DNA from: an uncultured Mollicutes bacterium | GTDB taxonomy: Bacteria > Bacillota_I > Bacilli_A > RF39 > UBA660 | Length of the DNA stretch: 14,546 nucleotides | Assembly (NCBI GenBank): GCA_900550145.1 | Contig: URRF01000029.1 | Location: forward strand, 1-14,546 | Reading direction: 5' to 3' | Part shown: piece after piece, positions 7,155-13,923 of the stretch | Position numbering within the stretch: position 1 is the first letter of the stretch | Layout: every line of letters starts with the position of its first letter | Notes under the pieces: model-generated | Told to the model about the DNA's origin: nothing | The model's input: the letters and a program-made list of their open reading frames with translations, nothing else | Database searches by the model: none | Program-made: the position numbers and the translations under genes

Positions 7155-7931
7155 ATGGCTAAAGGTAAAGTAGATATAAGTGGTATTAATACTTCTGATA
7201 TTAAAGTTTTAAGTAATAAAGAAATGGAGGATTTATTTTTTAGATTAAATTGTGGTGATAAAAGTGCAAAAAATGAACTTGTAAATGGTAATTTAAAACT
7301 AGTCCTTAGTTTGTTAAAAAAATTTACTAATAGAACTGATAATATGGATGATTTATTCCAAATTGGATGCATTGGCTTAATAAAAGCAATAGATAACTTT
7401 GATCTATCCCACGGAGTAAAATTTAGTACATATGCAGTTCCTATGATATTAGGAGAAGTAAAAAGATATTTAAGAGATAATAACAGTATTAGAATATCAA
7501 GAAGTATAAAAGATATTGCATATAAAAGTTTAAGAATAAAAGATGAATTAACTACTGTAAATGGTATTGAACCCACTAATAAAGAAATAGCAGATATCTT
7601 AGGAGTAGAAGAAATGGACGTTATTTTAGCTATTGATTCATTGAGAGATCCAGTAAGTATGTATGAACCAATTTATAATGATGGAGGAGATACTATATAT
7701 TTATCAGATCAATTAGAAGATAGAAAAGAAAATATTAATAGTTGGGATATTAGTATATATCTAAAAGATGCAATAAAAGAATTGCAAGAAAAAGAGAAAA
7801 AAATACTTATAGATAGGTTTTTTATGGGAAAAACACAAGTAGAAATAAGTGAAGAAATAGGTATAAGTCAAGCACAAGTATCTAGATTAGAAAAAAACGC
7901 TATTTCAAACATAAAAAAATTTATCAAATAA
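7155..7931 (+). CDS. sigG: Late forespore sigma factor SigG
   Basis: SigG directs transcription in the forespore after engulfment, including SASP and germination genes. It has 258 residues, close to the B. subtilis length. The N-terminus KVDISGINTSDIKVLSNKEM is the SigG-specific extension (KVEICGVDTS... in Bacillus) and separates it from SigF. Region 2 contains DDLFQIGCIGLIKAIDNF, VKFSTYAVPMILGE and RYLRDNNSIRISRS. The segment DPVSMYEPIYNDGGD is diagnostic. Region 4 ends in TQVEISEEIGISQAQVSRLE. Asn44 in LVNGNL corresponds to the SigG Asn linked in B. subtilis to discrimination by regulators of SigF and SigG. In Bacillus sigG directly follows sigE; here about 3.9 kb intervene. Its AAGGAG is buried in the upstream hairpin. 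No convincing SigF-type promoter was recognised in the short gap. Confidence 0.95.
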   Translation: MAKGKVDISGINTSDIKVLSNKEMEDLFFRLNCGDKSAKNELVNGNLKLVLSLLKKFTNRTDNMDDLFQIGCIGLIKAIDNFDLSHGVKFSTYAVPMILGEVKRYLRDNNSIRISRSIKDIAYKSLRIKDELTTVNGIEPTNKEIADILGVEEMDVILAIDSLRDPVSMYEPIYNDGGDTIYLSDQLEDRKENINSWDISIYLKDAIKELQEKEKKILIDRFFMGKTQVEISEEIGISQAQVSRLEKNAISNIKKFIK

Positions 7932-7975
7932 TCATAAAAACTCATTTTAAATAATAATATTTATTGGTGAACTAT

Positions 7976-8212
7976 ATGAGAATTTCTGACTTACAAAAAA
8001 AAGATATAATAAACATAAATGACGGAACTAAAATAGGAAATATAGTAGATGTTAAGATAAATGAATCAAATGGTGCTGTTGATGCATTAGTTGTAGAAAG
8101 ATCTGGATTTTCATTTAATATATTTTCTCAAAGAGGAGAACTTGATATTAGATTTAATCAAATAGAAAAATTTGGTGAAGATGTAATTATTGTAAGATTA
8201 GAAAATATATAG
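7976..8212 (+). CDS. ylmC: YlmC/YmxH family sporulation protein (PRC-barrel)
   Basis: A small PRC-barrel protein of 78 residues. MRISDLQKKDIININDGTKIGNI matches the YlmC/YmxH opening (MRxSELQxKEVINxxDGxxxG), and the GRLDI-like GELDIRFNQIEKFGEDVIIV ending completes the barrel. The family is small and conserved in endospore formers, often beside sigG as here, but its biochemical role is not firmly known. ATG 7976 was chosen over an in-frame TTG at 7964 because GGTGA (7966-7970) lies five bases upstream and the family begins at this Met. The gene starts 44 bases after sigG with no terminator between, so cotranscription with sigG is plausible. Confidence 0.85.
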   Translation: MRISDLQKKDIININDGTKIGNIVDVKINESNGAVDALVVERSGFSFNIFSQRGELDIRFNQIEKFGEDVIIVRLENI

Positions 8213-8213
8213 G

Positions 8214-8242
8214 CACTTTTTTTATACAAATATCATAAATTA
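8214..8242 (+). promoter_or_regulatory. Possible sigma-K/sigma-E type promoter for cotE
   Basis: CACT (8214-8217) and CATAAATTA (8234-8242) are 16 bases apart, close to the sigma-K pattern mACm-N16-CATAnnnTA. The last base of the -35 is the mismatch. B. subtilis cotE is read from sigma-E and sigma-K promoters, so the location is apt. Against it, the predicted start (about 8249) would fall inside the Shine-Dalgarno sequence, and CATA is frequent in AT-rich DNA. Confidence 0.3.
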
Positions 8243-8259
8243 AAATGAGGAGGAATAGA

Positions 8260-8790
8260 ATGTCAAGTTATAAGGAAATTGTTACAAAAGCAGTAATAGG
8301 AAAGGGTAAAAAAAGTTTTAACGATGTTTACACAATAACACCCGAAATTGCACCTACTACTGTCTTAGGATGTTGGGTTATAAATCATAATTTTAAAGGT
8401 TACCCTAATTCAGGTAAAATAGTTATTGATGGATCTTTTGATGTTAATATTTGGTATTCATATGACAACGATACCAAAACAAACGTTATAAGCAAAAAAA
8501 TAACTTACAGCAATACAAGCATAGTAAAAACAAATGCAAATAGTGAAATAACTCCTGATACAGAAGTAATAGTAAGAAGTTTAAAACAACCAACATGTTC
8601 AAAAGTTGAAATCGTAGATGGTAATATTTCATTTCACATAGATAAAGAACTAGGAATAGAAATTATAGGAGATACAAAAGCAAAAATATTAGTAGAAGAT
8701 GACGAAGATGAATGGCAAATAATTGATGATGATGTAGATGCACAAATAGATAAAGAAGTAAATGAAAATTATATAAACGAAAATGATTAA
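8260..8790 (+). CDS. cotE: Outer spore coat morphogenetic protein CotE
   Basis: CotE is the mother-cell protein that recruits outer-coat proteins around the forespore. It has 176 residues, near the Bacillus length (181). MSSYKEIVTKAVIGKGKK, then TVLGCWVINH (34-43), FDVNIWYSYDNDTKT (60-74), EVIVRSLKQPTC (102-113) and IGDTKAKILVE (136-146) follow the CotE pattern closely. The C-terminal tail from about 147 is strongly acidic, also typical. ATG 8260 is preferred to ATG 8245 because TGAGGAGG (8246-8253) is the ribosome binding site; starting at 8245 would translate it. Elsewhere cotE often neighbours mutS and mutL; here it follows sigG-ylmC, which groups forespore and mother-cell genes. A terminator follows at once. 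Confidence 0.93.
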   Translation: MSSYKEIVTKAVIGKGKKSFNDVYTITPEIAPTTVLGCWVINHNFKGYPNSGKIVIDGSFDVNIWYSYDNDTKTNVISKKITYSNTSIVKTNANSEITPDTEVIVRSLKQPTCSKVEIVDGNISFHIDKELGIEIIGDTKAKILVEDDEDEWQIIDDDVDAQIDKEVNENYINEND

Positions 8791-8810
8791 AGGATAAAAA
8801 TCCTTTTTTT
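8789..8810 (+). terminator. Intrinsic terminator of cotE
   Basis: AAAGGAT (8789-8795) and ATCCTTT (8800-8806) form a 7-bp stem around AAAA, followed by T residues to 8810. It overlaps the cotE stop codon. Confidence 0.85.
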
Positions 8811-8884
8811 ATATAGTAAAAAAACTTTTGTGTCACTTAATATAGAGAGGAACTAATTTTAGTCATAAACGTCATAGATTATAG

Positions 8885-9573
8885 AAATCTAGTTTTTTAA
8901 AAATAGAAAAATATAACACACTTTTTAGATATGTTAAAAAAACACCAAAAATTCTTGAAGCATTAAATGAAGCTTCTAGATCACTTGCAGAATTAAAAGG
9001 ATTTACTAATTCTATTCCTAATCAACACATTTTAATAAATACTATTACATAAATGGTAGTGAAATTGAAAACATAGTTACTACTCATGATAGCATTTATA
9101 AAGTTTTAACAGAAAGTGGATATAAAGATGAATCTGCTAAAGAAGTTGTTGATTATAGAAGTGCTATTTTGCATGGATATGAAATTATAAAAGAAAAGGG
9201 ATTTATTTCGACTAATGTTTTAGTGAAAATTCAAGGAATGATTGAACACAATAAAGTTGGCATAAGAAAAAATCCTGGAACTAAATTAGTTAATAGTAAA
9301 ACTGGCGAAGTTATTTATACTCCAACACAAGAAGAAAAAGAAATTAGTGATTTATTAAAAAATCTTGAAGATTATATTAATGAAAACGATGATGAGGTTG
9401 ATCCATTAATTAAAATGGCTTTAATTCATTATCAATTTAAATCTATTCATCCATTTTATGATGGAAATGAATCTTTAGGACAGCAAAAGACAAACCTTCA
9501 AAAATACTTACAAAATAAGGGCTTTACTGATTTTGGTAAATCTTTTTTTTTAAATAAATTTTTTTTTATTTAA
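8885..9573 (+). pseudogene. Degraded Fic-family protein gene
   Basis: Fic proteins transfer AMP or related groups onto target proteins, often as toxins or effectors. The first frame (8885-9052) reads KYNTLFRYVKKTPKILEALN, then SLAELKG and SIPNQHILINTIT, a Fic N-terminal domain, and hits TAA. A shifted frame resumes at 9052 with NGSEIENIVTTHD, containing the (S/T)xxxE(G/N)-type inhibitory-helix segment. It then continues through AKEVVDYRSAILHGYEIIKE, the KTGEVIYTPTQEE region, and IHYQFKSIHPFYDGN. The catalytic motif HxFxDGNGRxxR stops after DGN (9468); the following ESLGQQ lacks GNGR and its Arg. The remaining frame to 9573 shows no Fic similarity. There is no start codon in the first frame (TAG at 8882-8884). 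About 13 bases seem missing at 9050. With three defects it is non-functional. Confidence 0.85.
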
Positions 9574-9612
9574 TGTTTTAATATAAAATGCTGATTTTTT
9601 TAAAATATACGA

Positions 9613-9618
9613 TATAAT
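9613..9618 (+). promoter_or_regulatory. -10 element upstream of the metallophosphoesterase gene
   Basis: A perfect TATAAT lies 20 bases before the start at 9638 in a short intergenic gap, with GGAGG (9625-9629) between. I find no good -35 at 16-18 bases upstream, so strength and exact promoter extent are uncertain. Confidence 0.4.
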
Positions 9619-9637
9619 TTAACTGGAGGATGGTATT

Positions 9638-10582
9638 ATGATATATATAACAGGCGATAAGCATGCTGATTTTTACGAGGTATGTTGTTTCTGTAAAAAA
9701 GAGAAAACAAATATATCCGATTTAATGATAATATTAGGTGATGCAGGAATAAATTATTTTAATGATTCAAGAGATTATAAATTAAAAAAAGAATTATCAG
9801 AGTGTAAAATAACGTTTTTCTGTGTTCATGGAAATCATGAAGAACGACCTGAAAAAATAAAAACATATAAAAATAAAGAATTTCATAATGGTATAGTATA
9901 TTATGAAGAAGAATATCCGAATATATTATTTGCTAAAGACGGAGAGATTTATAATTTAAATAACAAAAGTGTATTAGTAATAGGTGGAGCTTATTCTGTG
10001 GATAAAGAATATAGAATAAAATATGGGTATTGTTGGTATGAAACTGAACAACCAGATGATGATATAAAAAAAAGAGTGTTTGAAGTAATTAAAAATAATA
10101 ATAATGATATTGACATTGTATTGAGCCACACTTGTCCATATAAATATATGCCTCGAGAGGTATTTATGTCTGGAGTAGATCAGTCAAAAGTTGATTATAG
10201 TACAGAAAAATTTTTAGATGAAGTTGAAAAAAAATTAAATTATAAAAAATGGTATTGTGGACATTTTCATACAGAAAAACAAATAGATAAAATAGAATTT
10301 ATGTTTGGCAGAATTAAGGATTTTATTACAGGAGAATTTGTTCCAAAGTTAGGATATAATAATTATGAAATAATCAGAGATGCTTTTAGTAAAAAAGAAG
10401 CATGGTTAGATAGTAATAACCCTCACTGCCCAATATGTAATTCTAATGATATAGTTTTACAAAAAGGTGATGGTTACAAAATATATGGTGATGACACTAT
10501 AGCATTAATTTGCGAAGAATGTAAAAAGGTTTATGGATTTAATGATGTTAAATATAAACAGAATTATCCTAGAGATTTATAA
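9638..10582 (+). CDS. Metallophosphoesterase with a C-terminal zinc ribbon
   Basis: A calcineurin-like metallophosphoesterase of 314 residues. Metal-site motifs are present in order: GDKH (6-9, Asp7 and His9), ILGDAG (32-37, Asp35), GNHE (65-68), SHTCP (163-167, His164) and GHFHTE (208-213, His209 and His211). Related proteins in Firmicutes and their mobile elements usually read GDTHGDF at the first motif; here it is GDKHADF, keeping both ligands. A C-terminal extension holds CPIC (264-267) and CEEC (292-295), spaced as a zinc ribbon, possibly for nucleic-acid or protein binding. GGAGG (9625-9629) precedes ATG 9638. It stands alone between the fic remnant and the methyltransferase. The substrate is unknown; phosphodiesters or phosphoproteins are possible. 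Confidence 0.88.
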   Translation: MIYITGDKHADFYEVCCFCKKEKTNISDLMIILGDAGINYFNDSRDYKLKKELSECKITFFCVHGNHEERPEKIKTYKNKEFHNGIVYYEEEYPNILFAKDGEIYNLNNKSVLVIGGAYSVDKEYRIKYGYCWYETEQPDDDIKKRVFEVIKNNNNDIDIVLSHTCPYKYMPREVFMSGVDQSKVDYSTEKFLDEVEKKLNYKKWYCGHFHTEKQIDKIEFMFGRIKDFITGEFVPKLGYNNYEIIRDAFSKKEAWLDSNNPHCPICNSNDIVLQKGDGYKIYGDDTIALICEECKKVYGFNDVKYKQNYPRDL

Positions 10583-10591
10583 GATTTAGGT

Positions 10592-10621
10592 AAAATAGGT
10601 TTGAATAAAATCTATTTTTTT
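10592..10621 (+). terminator. Intrinsic terminator of the metallophosphoesterase gene
   Basis: AAAATAGGTTT (10592-10602) pairs with AAATCTATTTT (10608-10618) in an 11-bp stem with one G-U pair and a 5-base loop. T residues run through 10621. Confidence 0.8.
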
Positions 10622-10652
10622 ATTGTCAAAATTAAAAAAGGGGGAATTATAA

Positions 10653-11544
10653 ATGACAAATAAAAATTATAGTAAGAGTACCATAAGAGTTGGTATTTTT
10701 TTTTAGTGGTATTGGAGCACCAGAAAAAGCTTTTCAAAAATTAAAAGAAGAAAAAATAATTAAAGATTATAGAATAGAGTTCTTTTCTGAAATAGATAAA
10801 AACTCTATTAAAAGTTATTGTGCGGTTCACAATGTTGATGAATCAATAAATATAGGTAGTATTACTGAAATTAAAGGAAATGAATTACCTTATTGCGATA
10901 TATGGATAGGAGGTTTTCCCTGTCAAGATATTAGCTGTGCGGGTAAAATGAAAGGATTTGATTTAAAAAGTTCAACCAGATCTAGTTTGGGATGGGAAAT
11001 GATAAGACTTTTAAGAGAAGTAAAAAACAAGCCAAGGTATGTTATTTTTGAAAATGTAGAAAACATTACAAGTAAAACTTTTAGAGAAACACTATCGTTA
11101 TTTAAACAAGATTTAATTAATTTAGGTTATACTTTGTATGATAAAGTTTTAGATGCAACTAAATATGACATGCCTCAAACAAGAAAAAGATATTTTCTTG
11201 TTGCTATTTTGGATAATAAAAAAGTTTTTACTTTTGCTGAAGGAAATGGATGCAGAAAAAAATTAATAGATTTTTTAGATAAAAATGTTGATGAAAAATA
11301 CTATTTAACTACAGGTGATTTCAAAAAAATAGCTGAAAATAAAATAATATTTACTAAGAAAAATGATGTAACAAGAGAATATGAAATTGATTTAAATAAA
11401 TATAAAATAGGCGGTGTGTGTGGAAAAGACAAAAAATGCAAGTTTGCTCAATCTTCAAGAGTATTTTCACAAAATGGGTATGCACCAACATTAACTGCAA
11501 ATAATACATCAGATAATTTTAAAATATTAGTAGAGGAGGATTAG
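10653..11544 (+). pseudogene. C5-cytosine DNA methyltransferase, N-terminal and catalytic part, frameshifted
   Basis: A Dcm-type enzyme that methylates cytosine at C5 using S-adenosylmethionine. Translation from ATG 10653 (AAGGGGG a few bases upstream, 10638-10644) gives MTNKNYSKSTIRVGIFF and stops at TAG 10704-10706, because a run of nine T (10696-10704) is one base too long. The next frame (open from TTG 10690) carries motif I FFSGIGAPE, motif II-like FFSEIDKN, motif IV GGFPCQD with the catalytic Cys codon at 10921-10923, motif VI FENVEN and motif VIII QTRKRYFLV. A target-recognition region follows, and then SSRVFSQNGYAPTLTANN. It ends at TAG 11542-11544 before motifs IX and X, which are in the next frame. 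No restriction enzyme gene is adjacent. It may be decayed, phase-variable through the T run, or carry sequencing errors. Confidence 0.8.
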
Positions 11545-11545
11545 A

Positions 11546-11716
11546 ATGAGAATTAGAAAAATCACATCAAAAGAAGCTTGGAGATTAATGGGGTTTTCAG
11601 ATGAAGAATATGAAAGAGCATATAGAGTGTGTGCTGAAACATATTTATACCATCAAGCAGGGAATTCAATGGTAGTCAGTGTAGTATATAATGTTTTAAA
11701 ATCGCTTTTTATATAA
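11546..11716 (+). CDS. C-terminal piece of the C5-cytosine methyltransferase (motifs IX and X)
   Basis: These 56 codons encode the missing end of the preceding methyltransferase. RIRKITSKEAWRLMGF matches motif IX (RKLTxREcxRLMGF) and YHQAGNSMVVSVV matches motif X (the GNSxxV element that completes the SAM pocket). It is in the +1 frame relative to the upstream part, with one base between the TAG and the ATG. AGAGGAGGA (11532-11540) precedes the ATG by five bases, so separate translation is possible. Two-subunit C5 methyltransferases split before motif IX are known (M.AquI). However, the other frameshift in this gene makes simple decay as likely. The Shine-Dalgarno-like bases also encode Glu-Glu-Asp in the upstream frame. 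Confidence 0.65.
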   Translation: MRIRKITSKEAWRLMGFSDEEYERAYRVCAETYLYHQAGNSMVVSVVYNVLKSLFI

Positions 11717-11837
11717 TAATATACTTTATGAATTACATATTGTATTCTGCCTTAATATTTCAATTATAGATATATTATATATTTTCCGAAAACAATAGAG
11801 TTTTTACTGATTTCGGTAGAAAAATTTGTTAGATTTA

Positions 11838-11866
11838 TTGACAAAAATTAAAAAAAATAATACAAT
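11838..11866 (+). promoter_or_regulatory. Sigma-A promoter of the Vex-like operon
   Basis: A consensus TTGACA (11838-11843), a 17-base spacer and TACAAT (11861-11866) form a strong vegetative promoter. Transcription would start near 11873, giving a leader of about 107 bases before the permease start at 11980. The preceding stretch (11717-11837) holds no gene; I see only CCGAAA (11786-11791) matched by TTTCGG (11811-11816), a possible loose inverted repeat. Confidence 0.75.
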
Positions 11867-11888
11867 TATTTGGGCTGTCTACATTTTT

Positions 11889-11957
11889 AAGCAAAAAATA
11901 AAAGATATGGCTGATATTATAAAAAAGCTTTGCCATATCTTTTATTAAGCAAAAAAT
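11889..11957 (+). promoter_or_regulatory. Structured leader: 15-bp inverted repeat flanked by 11-bp direct repeats
   Basis: AATAAAAGATATGGC (11897-11911) and GCCATATCTTTTATT (11932-11946) are perfect inverted repeats around a 20-base loop. AAGCAAAAAAT-type direct repeats (11889-11899 and 11947-11957) flank them. The element lies between the strong promoter and AGGAGG (11966-11971) of the first permease, so it falls in the untranslated leader. It could be an attenuator or regulator site, or a terminator for transcription entering from the left or from the opposite strand (whose T-tract is better). The loop and right arm also contain a 13-codon frame from ATG 11907, with no ribosome binding site. 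Confidence 0.6.
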
Positions 11958-11979
11958 CTGAAGATAGGAGGTTGATAAA

Positions 11980-13257
11980 ATGCTAAAAAATGCTATAGCA
12001 TATATTTTAAGAAAAAGAAATAGAACAATTATAGTATTTATTATTTTAACAGTAGTTCTCTCTTGTTTGTATTCATGTTTGAATATAACAAAATCAACAA
12101 ATAATTTAGAAAAAAACTTATACAAGATTTCAAATACATCATTATCAATAATTAAAAATAATGGTGATACTTTTGAAACTAATCGGTTTAAAGAATTAGA
12201 TAATATAAAAGAAATAAAAGAAATTATCACTACGTATGATGGACTTGCTAGAACTACAAACATCAAAGTTGTAGATGGAACACAATTAATAGAACGAGAT
12301 GATTTATCAGATGAGTTCAAAAATATGCTTTCAGTAGAAGCTACTAATAATAGTGAAAAGGACAATTTATTTAGTAGTGGCATTTTCACTATTATAAAAG
12401 GCAGACATATTAATAATAATGATAGAGAAAAAATTCTTATTCATAATGAACTTGCAGAAAAAAACAACCTAAAACTTAATGATAAAATCAAACTTGAATT
12501 AATTGATATTAATAATAGTGAAAAGAAATTAGGATATGAGTTTGAGATAATTGGAATATTCACAGGTAAAAAACAAGAAAAATATACTGGCTTATCATCA
12601 GACTTTAGTGAAAATATGGTATTTATTGATTATGAATCAAGTCAAAAAGCATTAAATAAACCTGAAAATAACAAAATTGTTAATAAACTTGCAATATTTT
12701 CAGACAGTTCAGAAAATACAAAGGTTGCACTAAATAAAATTAAAAAAATTAAAATTGATTGGTCACAATATAGTGTTTCAAGTGATAATCATGTATTCGA
12801 AGAAACACTAGAGTCTATAGATGAAATAAAACATATTATTAAGATCATGTCATATTCAATTATGATAGGTGGAATAACAGTATTGTCATTAATATTAATA
12901 TTATGGTTAAGAGAAAGAATACATGAAATAGGAATATTATTATCAATTGGTATAAGTAAAATAAAAATTATAACTCAATTTATACTTGAATTATTATTTA
13001 TATCACTACCTTCTTTGGTATTATCATTGTTTATAGGAAATGTAATATTAAATATTATAGTTGGTGGATTTATGAATTCTGATGATTCAACAATAATGGT
13101 TGATAGCTTACTTAAAAACAATAATTTAATTTCAAATCTTATAACATTCATGCAAAGTTACGGAATATTAATTGGAATTATTGTTCTATCAGTTATTATT
13201 GCAAGTTTAATGATATTAATTAAAAAACCAAAAGAAATATTATCAAAAATAAGTTAG
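11980..13257 (+). CDS. FtsX-like ABC transporter permease, Vex1-like
   Basis: The first permease of a three-gene MacB/FtsX-type transporter. It has 425 residues. A single N-terminal transmembrane helix (about 16-35) is followed by a large extracytoplasmic domain (about 37-285) and three C-terminal helices (about 287-310, 335-362, 393-414). The cytoplasmic loop WLRERIHEIGILLSIGISK (309-327) is the FtsX-family hallmark. Length, the ending KKPKEILSKIS, and stretches such as YTGLSSDFSENMVFIDY resemble pneumococcal Vex1 as I recall it. MacB-like systems usually do not pump through the membrane in the classical way but couple ATP hydrolysis to movements outside the cell, for peptide efflux or signalling. 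AGGAGGT (11966-11972) lies seven bases before ATG 11980. Six bases separate it from the ATPase. Confidence 0.9.
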   Translation: MLKNAIAYILRKRNRTIIVFIILTVVLSCLYSCLNITKSTNNLEKNLYKISNTSLSIIKNNGDTFETNRFKELDNIKEIKEIITTYDGLARTTNIKVVDGTQLIERDDLSDEFKNMLSVEATNNSEKDNLFSSGIFTIIKGRHINNNDREKILIHNELAEKNNLKLNDKIKLELIDINNSEKKLGYEFEIIGIFTGKKQEKYTGLSSDFSENMVFIDYESSQKALNKPENNKIVNKLAIFSDSSENTKVALNKIKKIKIDWSQYSVSSDNHVFEETLESIDEIKHIIKIMSYSIMIGGITVLSLILILWLRERIHEIGILLSIGISKIKIITQFILELLFISLPSLVLSLFIGNVILNIIVGGFMNSDDSTIMVDSLLKNNNLISNLITFMQSYGILIGIIVLSVIIASLMILIKKPKEILSKIS

Positions 13258-13263
13258 GAGAAA

Positions 13264-13923
13264 ATGATGGAAATATTAGAAATAAAGAATGTATCATATA
13301 GTTATGCCAATTCTAAAGAAAAAGTTTTGTCAGGAGTAAATCAAAAATTTGAACTTGGGAAGTTTTATGCGATAGTAGGAAAGTCAGGAACAGGAAAATC
13401 TACACTTCTTTCCTTACTTGCTGGACTCGATAAACCTAAAACAGGACAAATATTGTTTAAGAATGAAGATATACAAAAGAAAGGATATAGTAATCATAGA
13501 AAAAATAATATATCTTTAGTATTTCAAAACTATAATTTAATAGATTATTTATCGCCGATTGAAAATATTAGATTAGTAAATAAATCAGCAGATGAAAGTA
13601 TCTTGTTTGAACTAGGTTTAGATAAAAAACAAATAAAAAGAAATGTTATGAAATTATCTGGTGGACAGCAACAAAGAGTAGCTATTGCCAGAGCATTGGT
13701 ATCAGATGCTCCAATAATACTAGCTGATGAGCCTACTGGTAATCTAGACAGTGTTACAGCCGGAGAAATAATTAATATATTAAAGACATTAGCTAAAGAT
13801 AGAAATAAATGTGTAATAGTTGTAACACATAGTAAGGAAGTAGCAGATTCTGCGGATATTATTTTAGAACTATGTGGTAAAAAGTTGAAAAAAGTAAATA
13901 AAATGAATTTGGAGGTTGAATAA
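13264..13923 (+). CDS. ABC transporter ATP-binding protein, MacB/LolD type, Vex2-like
   Basis: The ATPase of the Vex-like system, with 219 residues and a canonical set of motifs. Walker A is GKSGTGKST (39-47), Q-loop Gln88, signature LSGGQQQRVAIARAL (131-145), Walker B IILADEPTGNLDS (151-163) and switch His189 in VVTHSKEVAD. DEPTGNLDS is typical of the MacB/LolD/FtsE group that pairs with FtsX-like permeases. This matches the permease on each side. Two adjacent ATGs (13264, 13267) are possible; AGGAGA (13256-13261) overlaps the stop codon of the first permease and slightly favours the second for spacing. Its stop overlaps the next start (TAATG, 13921-13925), indicating coupling. Confidence 0.93.
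   Translation: MMEILEIKNVSYSYANSKEKVLSGVNQKFELGKFYAIVGKSGTGKSTLLSLLAGLDKPKTGQILFKNEDIQKKGYSNHRKNNISLVFQNYNLIDYLSPIENIRLVNKSADESILFELGLDKKQIKRNVMKLSGGQQQRVAIARALVSDAPIILADEPTGNLDSVTAGEIINILKTLAKDRNKCVIVVTHSKEVADSADIILELCGKKLKKVNKMNLEVE

Noticed and set aside
7127..7576. Minus-strand open frame of 149 codons opposite sigG
   Set aside because: SigG is unambiguous on the plus strand; the antisense frame has no independent support.
7155..7931. Assignment as SigF rather than SigG
   Set aside because: The KVDISGINTS N-terminal extension, DPVSMYEPIYNDGGD and the Asn in LVNGNL fit SigG; no spoIIAA or spoIIAB genes are adjacent.
11870..11885. GGGCTGTCTAC-like string resembling some insertion-sequence ends
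   Set aside because: No matching inverted end, transposase fragment or target duplication was found nearby.
11907..11948. A 13-codon frame (MADIIKKLCHIFY) inside the leader hairpin, as a possible leader or signalling peptide
   Set aside because: It has no ribosome binding site, it follows from the palindrome itself, and AT-rich leaders often contain such frames.
11835..12389. Minus-strand open frame of 184 codons
   Set aside because: It overlaps the strong promoter, leader and well-supported permease gene and shows no recognisable protein features.
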